Source of the DNA: Larix sibirica
Taxonomy: Eukaryota > Streptophyta > Pinopsida > Pinales > Pinaceae
Length of the DNA stretch: 11,601 bases
NCBI GenBank assembly: GCA_004151065.3
Contig: NWUY0300036912.1
Location: 25,379-36,979 of the forward strand
Direction: 5' to 3'
Each line of letters opens with the position of its first letter. The first letter of the stretch is position 1. The notes below the pieces were generated by a model. That model made no database searches and was not told the origin of the DNA. It saw only the letters and a list, made by a program, of their open reading frames with translations. This document shows positions 1 through 8,451 of the stretch, in pieces. The position numbers were made by a program, and so were the translations under genes.

Positions 1-499
1 AACCCAAACTAGAACTACAGAGGGAATATCGCTTTCAAGATTAAAGTCTGGTGTCTAGCGATTGAGATACATTCCTCAAGATACCATGAAATACAACTCG
101 CTTCTAAATATTAGGTCTATGTCTTATTTTTCTTTGGACAAGAATGCAAAGAAACCTTCAACATAAAAGGAGTGCGAGATCCCGCCTTTCAAGAGGGATC
201 TCCAATTTCGATCATCCCACACCATTACCGATTTTGGAGATGGCCAAATTCCCATGAACTTCCCAATGAGCTTGTTTTCTACCATTCTGGGCGCAAACGA
301 TCTCGCTCTAGCTTGGATTGGGACTGTTGGAATTTAATCAAGTATTTTCATGAATTTGGAGTGGTATTACCTTTTTTTGAAGCGGAAAGGAGGCAATCAA
401 AGAAGAAAATGCAGCCACGTCAGGTGAGGGAGGACAAACTCCATCTGACGGGCCATGAGCAGGCTCCTCAAGAAGGCCAAGGAAAACCATAACGCACAT
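1..499 (-). pseudogene. LINE (L1-type) ORF1 remnant with DUF4283 domain, 5' part, runs off left edge
   Basis: Seen: on the minus strand, codons at 285-241 read MVENKLIGKFMGIWP, followed by WDDRNWRSLLKGG, VEGFFAFLSKEK, DIDLIFRSELYFMVS, GMYLNR and TPDFNLESDIPSVVLVWV down to base 1. This succession (IGKF.G.WP, then a W..W, a GFF..F, a YF, a YL..W.PDF and an IP.V..WV) is the core of the plant DUF4283 domain, the nucleic-acid-binding part of ORF1 in L1-type LINEs and related zinc-knuckle proteins. Upstream, in another frame, lies a Pro/Ser-rich lead (GPSDGVCPPSPDVAAF) with a possible ATG at 499-497. Breaks: in-frame TAA at 126-124, TGA at 78-76, TAG at 57-55, another TAA before IPTVPIQ, and a frameshift between lead and domain. 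The Trp expected after YLNR is the TAG. This stretch is visibly GC-richer than what follows. The open frames on the plus strand at 172-492 (GTG start) and 455-691 are shadows. The zinc knuckle would lie beyond the left edge. The domain call is from memory of the family pattern, without a search. Confidence 0.78.
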
Positions 500-764
500 G
501 GATTCATAGGTTGCAGTTATGATCTTCTTTCGAAGGTTGAAAGTGGATGTGTGTTAGTATCTATAAGGAATGTATTGCACTTTCCATATAACGAATTATA
601 TATGGGTCAAAGGTTACATAAATTATTATATGCATTATGTAAAGAGTTTTATGCATGGATATATGAATGCTCAAGTTCATTAAATATATGAGATTTAATT
701 TTCGAAAGTTTCAGTTATTAAAGAAAGGGATTTTTAATGTCCACAAGTGAATTCTTATGTTACT

Positions 765-1012
765 ATGTTTTTTATATAATTAGATTCCATATATTAATCA
801 AAAGATTTTATTTATTGATTGATCAAGTTGGATTACGATTAGTATGGGGATGAGTTCATTATGTTTTTATATAATTAGATTTGATATATTAATCAAAGTA
901 TTTCATTTATTGATTGATCAAGTTAATCCAACAAGGAATGCATTACAATTAGTATGTGGAGTCGTTTTGTTATGCCTTTTTTTAATTAGATTTTGTGTAT
1001 ATTAATCAAGGA
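765..1012. repeat. Tandem repeat, about 2.4 copies of a 96-111 bp AT-rich unit
   Basis: Three units begin with ATG followed by a T-run at 765, 861 and 972. Units 1 and 2 share TATATAATTAGATT, a shared ATATTAATCAAA, then TTTATTGATTGATCAAGTT and ATTAGTATG. Unit 2 carries about 15 extra bases (AATCCAACAAGGAATG) between those blocks. Unit 3 stops after ATATTAATCAAG. TTGATCAA inside each full unit is a palindrome. There is no coding content. It could be a local minisatellite or the decayed end of a mobile element. No function can be assigned. Confidence 0.8.
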
Positions 1013-3226
1013 TTGAAGGGAAAAAATTAATACATTGAGATTATTATATAAATATATTTTATATAATAATTAAAGGTTAAATGGTTTACGTAATGCGCTG
1101 TGATTCCATATAATGTATTTATATGTTGATAAAAATGGGTGGGGAAATTAAATGGATTAAGTAATGAGTGAAATCAAATGTTCTATGCCTTTTGACATAA
1201 ATGAATTGTAGAGGTTGTCGAGGATTTGAAAAGGATTAAGCACAACTTAAGTCTTAGGTGTAGGTGAAGAGAAACAATCATATGGATCACTAGTGCTTAG
1301 AGAAGAACCAAATTGTTATATAGAAGATGCATAGTGTAAAATATTTCGTTATCCGGAAAATTACAATTACTAGATCCTAATGCAATCACTACTCTTGAAG
1401 TTAATTAATGTATGTAGTTAGATATGAGGAAGGATCAACACCTAAGGACGACATGGTCTCAGTTGAGGAAGGGTGTTGCATGCCTCCCTCTCTTCCCTAC
1501 TAATATAATAACCTTTAGTCATATTTATGATAAGGTGTATAGATAAGGTGTATAAGGATCCATATTAATGTATGCATTGGGAACCTTCTATCGTAAAAAA
1601 AAATACACAATAGAAGCCTTTGAACTCACCTAATTAGAAATACATTTTTTTTGCATCATCCTTGATGTATGTTACAATAACCGTCGAGTGCAAATAATAG
1701 CGATATTGAGCAACTAATCTACCCCGAAACAATGGAGCCAAATACCTCCTAGGAAACCACTTCCCACCATGAACCTAATGGCTGAGTGACTCTGTATCTA
1801 TGCCTGGATTTTCTTCTGTTGGTAGGGATAGTTGTTGGGAAGCATAAAGATCTATCAATGTCCAGATTAGAACGCATCAAGATGTAAAGGCCCAATAGTT
1901 AATGTGTTCCTTCCCAACCTCCTTTCATGAGACTATACAAAGTGAGGGACAAATATTTATGCTAGTTTTGACAAGTTATTACTTTCCATACTTCTGACAC
2001 ATACTAATTTACTTAGGAATTGATGGATCATGCATGATTCCTTGACAAACATTGAATTCAAAATATTTAGTCCATGAGTAAGATATGGTCACTATAAGGA
2101 TTGGTGCACTAAGGACATTTGTCAAGCTCCTTGCAATTTGAAAAATGTGGCGTGTTTAGCCATTTGTCTTTGGGATTTTATGTTGGTTGATTTTATATCT
2201 TACATTGATAATCTCAATAAAAAAGTGTCAAGGGATTCATAATCTCATAAAAAAATTCATGATTAGCTTGAGGCCTTGAAGATGGAATTGTTAGATAGAA
2301 AAATTAGATATGGGATTAGATTAGGATAATTATGCTAGTAATCATGGAATAACAGGGATCTATGTGAGATACTGTATATGTTAAATGCAAGATACTTCAT
2401 GATGTTTGAGTTATAATGGTTATAATTCTTCTATAATTTTCATTACTCTCACCCCATTGATTATGCAAACTAAATGAGTCCAAATATGTGTGAGATTGAA
2501 CCTTTACTTGATATGACTCACGATCTTAGTTCAATTCACCTTGTAATAAGGAGAAATATGTTACTAATATGAATCATAGCAATTTATTTACCAGTACTTG
2601 TAACAATGTGAATGACCATATCTGATTAGTAAGAATTGTTCACCTCTTATACAATACTTAGAGGATTCATTCCACTTAAGTTATGTTTATGATAGGAATA
2701 GAGCCAATCATGTAAACAATGGAGACAACACATTCCATACAACTAAACAAGCAGATTGTAGTGAAGTTACTCATGTATGTTGAAACAATGGAGAGCTAGC
2801 TTATCCTATCTGTGTAAACAAGGAATAGTTACATTATTCCTATTATAAGCAATATAAACATAGAATATTAGTAATCTCATATTAGTTGGAATAGCTTTAA
2901 GAAGCATGCAATTAGCCTAACCAATACAATAAATTATACTAGTAATCTCTACATTGCTCTTTCTGTAATCAATCATTCACCTATATATTAACTATGATTG
3001 TGTTTATGTCAAACATTCAAACATGCATTACTATAACTCATGTATTCACACAAGTCAATTAGCTTCACTATTCCATGTCCATTATAACTTCATGTTGACT
3101 ACCTATATCAGTACTCTACTCAAAAGAATCAACATTGTTAGTAAGATCTTTGTAATGCTTTCTTATCATTGGTTATTTTATTAATGATTTGTTTCTCCTT
3201 TAGTTCTAATCTTCTTGAGAAATATG
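1013..3226. other. Long AT-rich stretch without a recognisable gene
   Basis: I read this on both strands and found no family motif, no long open frame and no convincing splice-bounded exon. The parts that look least random are 1441-1500, with higher GC, and 1690-1950. The plus strand at about 2068-2240 gives about 57 open codons rich in Cys, which I could not assign. There are short A/T runs and many ATG/TAA words. It is probably decayed transposon DNA, but I cannot name the source. Confidence 0.5.
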
Positions 3227-3374
3227 ATTGACTTTGTTGTGGGATTTTGTAACTTGTATGCTTGTGATGGTAATCTTTTTTAGTAGCATATATTTCATGT
3301 AGATACATATTATAACTTGCACTTTTTTAGTTAACAACTCCTATAGCTTCCACTTTTGTAGTTGTTAACTCATG
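3227..3374. repeat. Dispersed direct repeat, copy A
   Basis: This segment recurs in the same orientation at 6288-6431, about four of five bases being the same by eye. Shared blocks include AACTTGTATGCTTGTGATGG (one difference), CATATATTTCATGTAGA, AACTTGCACTTTT and TAGTTAACAACTC. Similarity begins at ATTGAC and stops sharply after AACTCATG in both copies. The last 45 bases hold an exact 11 bp inverted repeat (AGTTAACAACT at 3329-3339, AGTTGTTAACT at 3360-3370). The right edge lies directly against the guanylate-binding-protein fragment that starts at 3376. The TG near the start and CA near the end would fit a short or solo LTR, but that is weak evidence. Confidence 0.8.
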
Positions 3375-3375
3375 T

Positions 3376-3926
3376 CCTTTCACTACCTATACGACTCTCA
3401 AGTACTTGGAAAGTTATTTCTCTTTACTCATTTGTTGACTAAAGATGATTCTCCATCTCCTGCTCCCATTCATCTACCCTTTCTTTTAAAGTTGAAACCT
3501 TGGATGTTGCCTCTTGTTCAGATCTTCTAATTCTTTCAACTTCATGTAATAAATCAACTTTTTCCCTCTCCAATGTTTCTATATGTATTTATGATCTTTC
3601 AATTTCAACTAATCTTTCTATGGCCAATATTTGTATTTTTTGTGTTGTGCTAAAGTTTCCTAATTACAAGATTTCTCTACCACCTCAATAGCTCACTTGC
3701 ATTCCTTCTTTACAGCCTTACACCTTTCATCTACTTCTTCAAACCTCTTGAAATATGTTGCAAACCTTTACTCTAAGTGAGATTTCTATTGTTCTAATAT
3801 ATTGGCTTCCTTCTTTACGGATTGAGTTGTGGATTTAGGAGCTTCGAGTCTCTCTTGCAAATCCTTTATTTCAGCCTTTACAATGCCAATGTCCAATTCT
3901 TGAGTTTTTAGTTTACTTTCGTGTCC
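3376..3926 (-). pseudogene. Guanylate-binding protein (plant GBP family) pseudogene, C-terminal coiled-coil fragment
   Basis: Seen: the minus strand from 3926 reads GHESKLKT, then QELDIGIVKAEIKDLQERLE, KKEANILEQ, KRFEEVDERCKAVKKECK, QKIQILAIERLVEIER, TLEREKVDLLHEVERIRRSE, KVSTLKERVDEWEQEMENHL, STNE and ITFQVLES. Known: plant guanylate-binding family proteins (dynamin-like GTPases with an N-terminal GBP GTPase domain) end in a long coiled coil with the same order of phrases (a YEAN/LEQEK..LEQ segment, KRFEEVQERC, AMERLAQIER, LEREK.DL..EVER.R.SE, a NNEQRASTVQVLE end). From memory the match is close and collinear over about 180 residues. Breaks: stops follow ILEQ, HLE, KECK, KSCN, IERS, ENHL, STNE and SERT, with a frameshift before QKIQ. 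A TATAG just upstream at 3929-3927 could be a splice acceptor, so this may be a piece of genomic (unprocessed) gene. The GTPase domain is absent. The open frame at 3500-3691 on the plus strand is its shadow. Confidence 0.85.
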
Positions 3927-4634
3927 CTATAAACATTCCAATATACCATAAGAAACTTGCAATGTAGTCAAATTCATGCAAAATTTGTTGGAAGAAGCTA
4001 TAAAATTCAAACCTTTAACTGTAGGTTTAATCTAGGTAAACAATTCCTGACATGTTCAAACCTTTATAGAGAGTCTTTGACTTCATTTTCCTGAAAAGAA
4101 AAAAATATTATCTCCTACACATCAGACTTTTGACATAATAATATTCAATATGTACCAAAAGACTAACATTTGTCCTTTTGTTACTAAATTACACCCAATA
4201 TAATACAATCCCTAATAGTGGACTAGGACATTACCTTCATTAGACAAAATGAATATTTTCCCTTGAAGAGGTTTCATATTTACCTTTTGAGTTGTAAGTC
4301 ATTGTTCTTAAGACTAAATGTTGATGGAATTTTGTTTTGTTTCTAATCGTTTATGGATGCTTGCTATCAAGATATGAATACAAAGTCTTTGAGGCACAAA
4401 CTAAATGACGACAATAATGATAAATCTATGGCATAAAAAGAGTGTTTTTGTAGAGAAGAAGTAGCAAAGAATGATGAATATTTATTATCTTTTGGTCTTG
4501 GAAATAGGACGTAAGTTGTTAATCCGCTTAAGTAGTGTATTATTTGTTTAATAATGTTTAATGTTTTATATGAAAGAACCATATGCATATAGGTATTAAT
4601 ATGATATTTTTTTTTGTTTTATAGGAAAGAATAA
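3927..4634. other. Spacer between the two gene fragments, no gene recognised
   Basis: If the guanylate-binding-protein fragment kept introns, this stretch (read on minus) would be its upstream intron; a TTTCTTTTCAG acceptor-like string lies on minus near 4082-4092. At its right end the plus strand has a T-rich run ending in ATAG at 4621-4624, a plausible acceptor for the following plus-strand fragment. However, an in-frame TAA at 4632-4634 means the open frame only begins at 4635. No coding similarity was seen. The minus open frame at 4367-4588 looks like chance. Confidence 0.45.
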
Positions 4635-5552
4635 GATTCCACGGAGAAATTGGAGAAAAAATCTAGTGCAAGTAAATATATAGTGTTTCCTACTCGTAAA
4701 AGCGCCCAACTCATTTGTGATTCAAGAGATGTATTCTATGAAAATAATAGTGGTGATGATGTTCAGCCTCATACATCACATGGTGATGTGCATGATGATG
4801 ATATAAATTTAACAGAGAGTCTACAAGATATATTTAGTGATAAGAATGATGTTAGAGGAAGATTAGGTCTTAAGATCCTTTATTCAAAACTAAAGGACAT
4901 GTTTGAAGGAACATCTACAATGAATAGTACAGAGCTACCTACTACCACACCTAATGTCGCCAAGGAGAATGTGATTCTGGTTAATGCAATTCATGAAGAG
5001 AAATTGGTTACATTTAGTGTGCCTCAAAACATGCCTTCTACATCTACAACTTTTGATGCAAAAGTATCACCCAATTATAATATTCATTGTTGTGTAGAAG
5101 ATGTATTTTTTGTTGTTAAAAGACAAAGATTGAGTGAATATTTGTATAGTTCTATAGAAAATAAAGAAAAATAAAGAAAATTAGAAGGTAGGAATCCTTT
5201 CTTGATTACGGTGTCAAAATATGTTGATTCAATTGGGAAACATGTTGCAAGGTGGGCCATCAAGCTAGGTACAATATGGTGAGAGCTCATTTGGCTGTTT
5301 GCAAATAAATTTTTACAAACCAAGTTCCAAAAAGTGTGGAAAATGTTATTTAGAGAAATGGAAAATACATTTGAGACTATTGGTGGGGAGATCTCCAAAA
5401 GTATTACAATTAGAATATTAGAATCCTCATGAATAGTTTTAGATATAATTGCAGAAGAATAATCTTTAAGGGAAAAGAAAAGGGATACTCCACTCTATCT
5501 CCCAAATAATGGGAGGAGTTGAAGGAGACTATGCATTCTAAAGAATATTTGA
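4635..5552 (+). pseudogene. Unrecognised protein-coding gene fragment, large exon with stops
   Basis: An open frame without a proper ATG (the first codons after the TAA at 4632 are GAT TCC ACG GAG) runs to TAA at 5172. The product starts EKLEKKSSASKYIVFPTRKS and holds an acidic patch HGDVHDDDINLTES, then DVRGRLGLKILYSKLKDMFE and VVKRQRLSEYLYSS. The same frame continues protein-like after the stop (LITVSKYVDSIGKHVARWAI, ELIWLFANKFLQTKFQKVW, MLFREMENTFETIGGEISKS), with further in-frame stops at 5280 (TGA, following a Trp codon), 5430, 5460, 5520 and 5550. That continuity suggests a longer ancestral exon broken by nonsense changes. I do not recognise the family. A 10 bp tandem duplication (ATAAAGAAAA at 5161-5170 and 5171-5180) sits at the first stop. 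An alternative is that 5172 is the genuine stop and the rest is untranslated. Confidence 0.5.
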
Positions 5553-5745
5553 AAAACAGAACCAGGGAGAGAAAAAAAAAAATTAATGTGAAATCTACAT
5601 ATTATTTTGGTCGAGACGGGTTGTAGGCCAAAAAAGAAAATTTTTTAGTAACTTCATGGCATTTTGGTTGAATATACATTGTGCTATTTATTTCAATCTG
5701 TTTATCGAACTGAGCGTAATTATGTTGAAACTTGACATATTTTAG

Positions 5746-6048
5746 GTGGAAAAAAGTAATAAAGAACCAGGTGCAAAAGAAGCTGTCAAATATATGGCAG
5801 CATTATACTTTACTAAATTTGCCAATAAGACCAATTTGAAATCTAGATTATCGCTAGACATTTCGCTGCCATCTATTCAAATAAGACCAATGAAAACCAC
5901 TTCAAGTGTTGTCAACCTTAATGATGGGTACCACCATGCAATGACTTGCATATATGAGTTCTCAAAGTCAGTTTTGCAATTGGTTGCCTCCATGCAATCA
6001 ATTGTTTCTGCATGGAATGAGTGTGATTCTGTTGATTCATATAATGAG
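5746..6048 (+). pseudogene. Probable internal exon of the same unrecognised gene fragment
   Basis: The segment is bounded by ATTTTAG just before 5746 and by a textbook donor AG|GTAAG at 6048/6049, and it is open for exactly 101 codons between them. It starts with GTG, which is an exon beginning and not a translation start. The product reads VEKSNKEPGAKEAVKYMAAL, then SRLSLDISLPSIQIRP, NLNDGYHHAMTCIYEF, SKSVLQLVASMQSIVSAWN. It has the mixed hydrophobic and charged look of real helical protein and no low complexity. I do not recognise a domain. The donor of the preceding intron was not identified; 5553-5745 is presumably intronic and contains only A/T-rich DNA. The minus open frame at 5877-6089 is its shadow. 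Confidence 0.55.
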
Positions 6049-6127
6049 GTAAGATGCTTAAAGATTGTATACTTATAGTTCTCTAGCACACTAATTTCTC
6101 AATGATTTGAATTATTCATTTTCTTAG

Positions 6128-6213
6128 TTATTGACCCTATTAAGAATCCAAATAAGCCTTCAAAGATTAGAGAGAAAATAATTCTTCGAAAAAGGAAGTG
6201 TGCTATAAAGTGA
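6128..6213 (+). pseudogene. Possible last exon of the unrecognised gene fragment
   Basis: After a 79 nt GT..AG interval (6049-6127, acceptor TTTTCTTAG), one frame reads IDPIKNPNKPSKIREKIILR then KRKCAIK and stops at TGA 6211-6213. The Lys/Arg-rich tail could be a nuclear-localisation type signal. The problem is phase: the preceding exon ends in phase 0, but this frame begins two bases into the interval. Joining them gives a different frame that stops after 17 codons. Either a frameshift has occurred or a different acceptor was used. Assignment to the upstream exons rests on order and strand only. Confidence 0.35.
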
Positions 6214-6287
6214 ATATTTAAGGGGATCTCCATCTGCTATAACTATAAAAAATCAAGATCAACTTCAATATTTGAATTCATAGCTTT

Positions 6288-6431
6288 ATTGACATTGTTG
6301 TGGGCTTATGTAGCTTGTATGCTTGTGATGGTAGATTTTATAGTAACATATATTTCATGTAGACACTTGTAACTTGCACTTTTGTAGTTAACAACTCTTA
6401 TAACTTGCATTTTGGTAGTTGGTAACTCATG
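6288..6431. repeat. Dispersed direct repeat, copy B
   Basis: Second copy of the repeat at 3227-3374, same orientation. It is a few bases shorter: ATACATATTATAAC in copy A corresponds to CACTTGTAAC here. The inverted repeat near the end has one mismatch (AGTTAACAACT against AGTTGGTAACT). Downstream, about 6490-6540, a looser third echo is seen (ACTTTTATAGTTGAAAACTC then CTATAGATATATG), so the ACTTTTGTAGTTAACAACTC motif may be a sub-repeat of a longer element extending right of this copy. Confidence 0.8.
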
Positions 6432-6903
6432 GAGATGTATATGGAGTAAGAGTTATATAGTATTCATCTCATGTGAATACCTAGAGATCCACACTTTTAT
6501 AGTTGAAAACTCCTATAGATATATGTAGAGTTACAATTATGAATAAAATTGCAGGTAGTGACTTCTATATGAATTTGTATCAAGTACTAGAGGGTCAATC
6601 ATTGATGCTATCTATTGTAGGTGTATGCATGAGGTGGGAGGTGAGTGTATAGAAATAATTATAGGTAAATGATCAATGCATATAAGTGAAGTACGATCTA
6701 AATGTTAGACTTTAGATGTAACACATGAAATGGATTAAAAAACAGTCACGAGGGATGATTGTAAACGAATGTAATGAAACTACTCATCATCACTCGATTT
6801 CATTTGTATTTGTGAAACTTTATAGATGTATTTAAATATCCCTTGAAAATTAAAATCCATGAATGTTAAACTTCTACAGTGCATTTTCATATCATTGTAT
6901 TCA
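6432..6903. other. AT-rich stretch, no gene recognised
   Basis: It contains the third partial echo of the direct-repeat sub-motif near 6490-6540 and an AATAAA at 6541-6546 followed by more A/T-rich DNA. An AATAAA soon after the repeat copy would suit the end of a retroelement or transcript, but such strings are common at this base composition. No open frame of note. Confidence 0.4.
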
Positions 6904-7408
6904 TTATGCTTGCACCCAACTGTTGTGCTTTGCATCAATAATGACTAGAAATTGTATTGCAACTGTGGTTGTATGCATCTTTCTTGATTGGGTATAGGTG
7001 GATATAGGGTTCAATATTCTACTTGATATTGGCCTTGGATATTTTTTAAACTTGCAATATTTGTTTGCCTTGATTTCCCTACATGCAAAGTATTTCTTAG
7101 ATTTGTTTGTCCTTGCAATTTTGGTGATCCTTTTTGTTTCAAAGTGAGAATCACTCTTTGGATGATACTTTTTCTCTAGCCTATAGGCTTGTTCCTTATC
7201 ACTGTACTTCCCATGGTGTTCAAAATTAGTAGGAGAAGGCCAACTTGATGGTATAGAATTGTCTTACAGGAGGTATACTGGGTGTTACTGTTCTTGGAAT
7301 TATCTCAATAAAATCCTTTACCTATTATCTAGGAGTATGGGAAGAACTAGCTTCCTCCTCATTGTCATCATCTACAATATTCACACTTGGTGGGGTGGTC
7401 TTGGACAT
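6904..7408 (-). pseudogene. Decayed unrecognised coding remnant, Lys-rich with Cys near the end
   Basis: On minus, an ATG at 7408-7406 opens MSKTTPPSVNIVDDDNEEEA then SSSHTPR, followed by TAA TAG and a protein-like continuation (VKDFIEIIPRTVTPSIPPV). One frame over, 7263-6904 is open stop-to-stop for 119 codons without a start near its beginning: SSWPSPTNFEHHGKYSDKEQ, AYRLEKKYHPKSDSHFETKR, ITKIARTNKSKKYFACREIK, ANKYCKFKKYPRP. The order (acidic Ser-rich lead, then a basic segment) suggests one ancestral frame with a frameshift near 7265-7300. The stretch KKYFACR...CKFKKY faintly recalls the second half of a GRF-type zinc finger (YxC...CxFF.W), but the first Cys pair is missing, so I do not assign it. 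It could be part of an old transposase or a host gene fragment. Confidence 0.35.
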
Positions 7409-7680
7409 GAAAAGTGTTGAGATCATGACTTGCTCTGTCTAGTATATGTGTTGGAGAGTGTCTAGGATGTGCATTGGAGAGACCAACAACGGTATAATAC
7501 ATTGTGCATATTTTTTTGAAGTTGTATGTTGAAAACATAGTAAAGTTTCTGATTCTTGAATTGGATTTTGGATTTACTTTGTATATGAATCGAAACTATA
7601 GAAAAATTATGTATGAGTATTACTTTGTTTCTTTCATGATGGGATAATAATGAACCTTGGCTCCCATGTTATGTTTCTTT

Positions 7681-7811
7681 CACTACAAGGAAAAGGCCCT
7701 GTAGTGGAGGTTATAGAAGATGTTTTTAGTGTTACAAGATTGGAAAAAATTGTCAAAAAGACCTCCTCTACGACCTCTTCCATTGGTAGCGGATGTTTTT
7801 ACGTAGGTGAT
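7681..7811 (+). mobile_element. CACTA (En/Spm)-like transposon terminus, left end with subterminal hairpin sequence
   Basis: 7681-7690 reads CACTACAAGG followed by AAAA, matching the conserved end of plant CACTA DNA transposons (CACTACAAGAAAA type). Inside it are GGAGGT-type words in both orientations (GTGGAGGTTATAG; ACCTCCTCTACGACCTC), the usual subterminal signature, and more follow at about 7850-7870 (GGAGGTTTTAGCGGAGGTTA). The segment recurs at 8711-8836. The inverted arms here are imperfect. TTT precedes the terminus and could be a 3 bp target duplication, but I could not find a matching inverted right end in the window. No transposase coding sequence was seen, so it is non-autonomous or a fragment. 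Confidence 0.65.
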
Positions 7812-7922
7812 AATGGATAAAAATTTTAACTAAAAAATGCTCTATGGTCGGAGGTTTTAGCGGAGGTTAGATTACCGGTGCGACCAAAATAAATTAAGTG
7901 CATTGGGGCATTTTCACATATG

Positions 7923-8451
7923 ACGCACTAGTGTTGTGTACATACAACAGATGCAGTGGTGCACTCGACCTGAACAAGAACTAGAAAGAATCAAATCGCA
8001 ATGCTGCACTAGTGCTTGAGTCTATTAAATACACACCGGGGCATCCATACAAAATACAAGCACCATTGTGATATTTTATATCATATGCACTATACATTTT
8101 TTCATTACATTTGGATTTAATGGTTTTGTACATTTATCCAGACGCACCAGTGCATTTCATACACCAATGCACCGATGAATTTAAAAGTAGAATGCACCAG
8201 TGCTTACAAAATATCAACCTGGCACATAATCAATCTACCTGCATCAATGTGATTCATATAATTAAATGCACCAGTGCACAATGTAATAAATGCACTGGTG
8301 TGATTCTTATAATAAAACACACTAGCGCACTATGTACTAAACACACTAGTGCTCAATTATGTAAACGCATCGGTACTCAATTATGTGAATGCGCCAGTTC
8401 TTAATGTTATACAAGCACTAATGCATATTTTTTGTCTATACGCACATGTGC
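7923..8451. repeat. Array of palindromic decamer GCACYRGTGC at 24-27 bp spacing
   Basis: Copies, exact or close, start at 7925 (GCACTAGTGT), 7953, 8006 (GCACTAGTGC), 8144, 8194 and 8268 (all GCACCAGTGC), 8169, 8241, 8292 (GCACTGGTGT), 8319 (ACACTAGCGC), 8343 (ACACTAGTGC), 8367, 8391, 8415 (GCACTAATGC) and 8442 (GCACATGTGC). From 8241 rightwards the step is 27, 24, 27, 24, 24, 24, 24, 27. Spacer DNA between copies is AT-rich and partly shared (TCAATTATGT after 8352 and again after 8376). Each decamer is its own reverse complement, so each could bind a dimer. Position just inside a CACTA-like end suggests a subterminal transposase-binding region; that is inference. The open frames at 8111-8404 and 8349-8630 are translations of this array (repeating HTSA/CTSAQ words), not genes. 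Confidence 0.8.

Noticed and set aside
172-691. Two plus-strand open frames (106 and 78 codons)
   Set aside because: The first starts at GTG, neither resembles a known protein, and the minus strand carries a clear LINE ORF1 reading.
1441-1950. Possible LTR-retrotransposon remnants suggested by higher GC and protein-like snippets on both strands
   Set aside because: I could not find integrase, protease, RT or primer-binding-site motifs.
2068-2240. Cys-rich plus-strand stretch of about 57 codons
   Set aside because: No start, no splice borders and no motif I could name; too short to support a gene.
4367-4588. Minus-strand open frame of 73 codons
   Set aside because: No family resemblance, and it lies in AT-rich spacer; likely chance.
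5084-5398. Minus-strand open frame of 104 codons
   Set aside because: It overlaps the plus-strand gene fragment antisense and has no recognisable content.
3227-6431. Complete LTR retrotransposon bounded by the two direct repeats
   Set aside because: No gag-pol sequence, no primer-binding site or polypurine tract recognised, and the interior consists of gene fragments; only the direct repeat is supported.
8241-8451. CRISPR-like array (short repeat, short spacer)
   Set aside because: The repeats are only 10 bp, degenerate, with 14-17 bp AT-rich spacers that are partly alike, in clearly eukaryotic transposon context; no cas genes.
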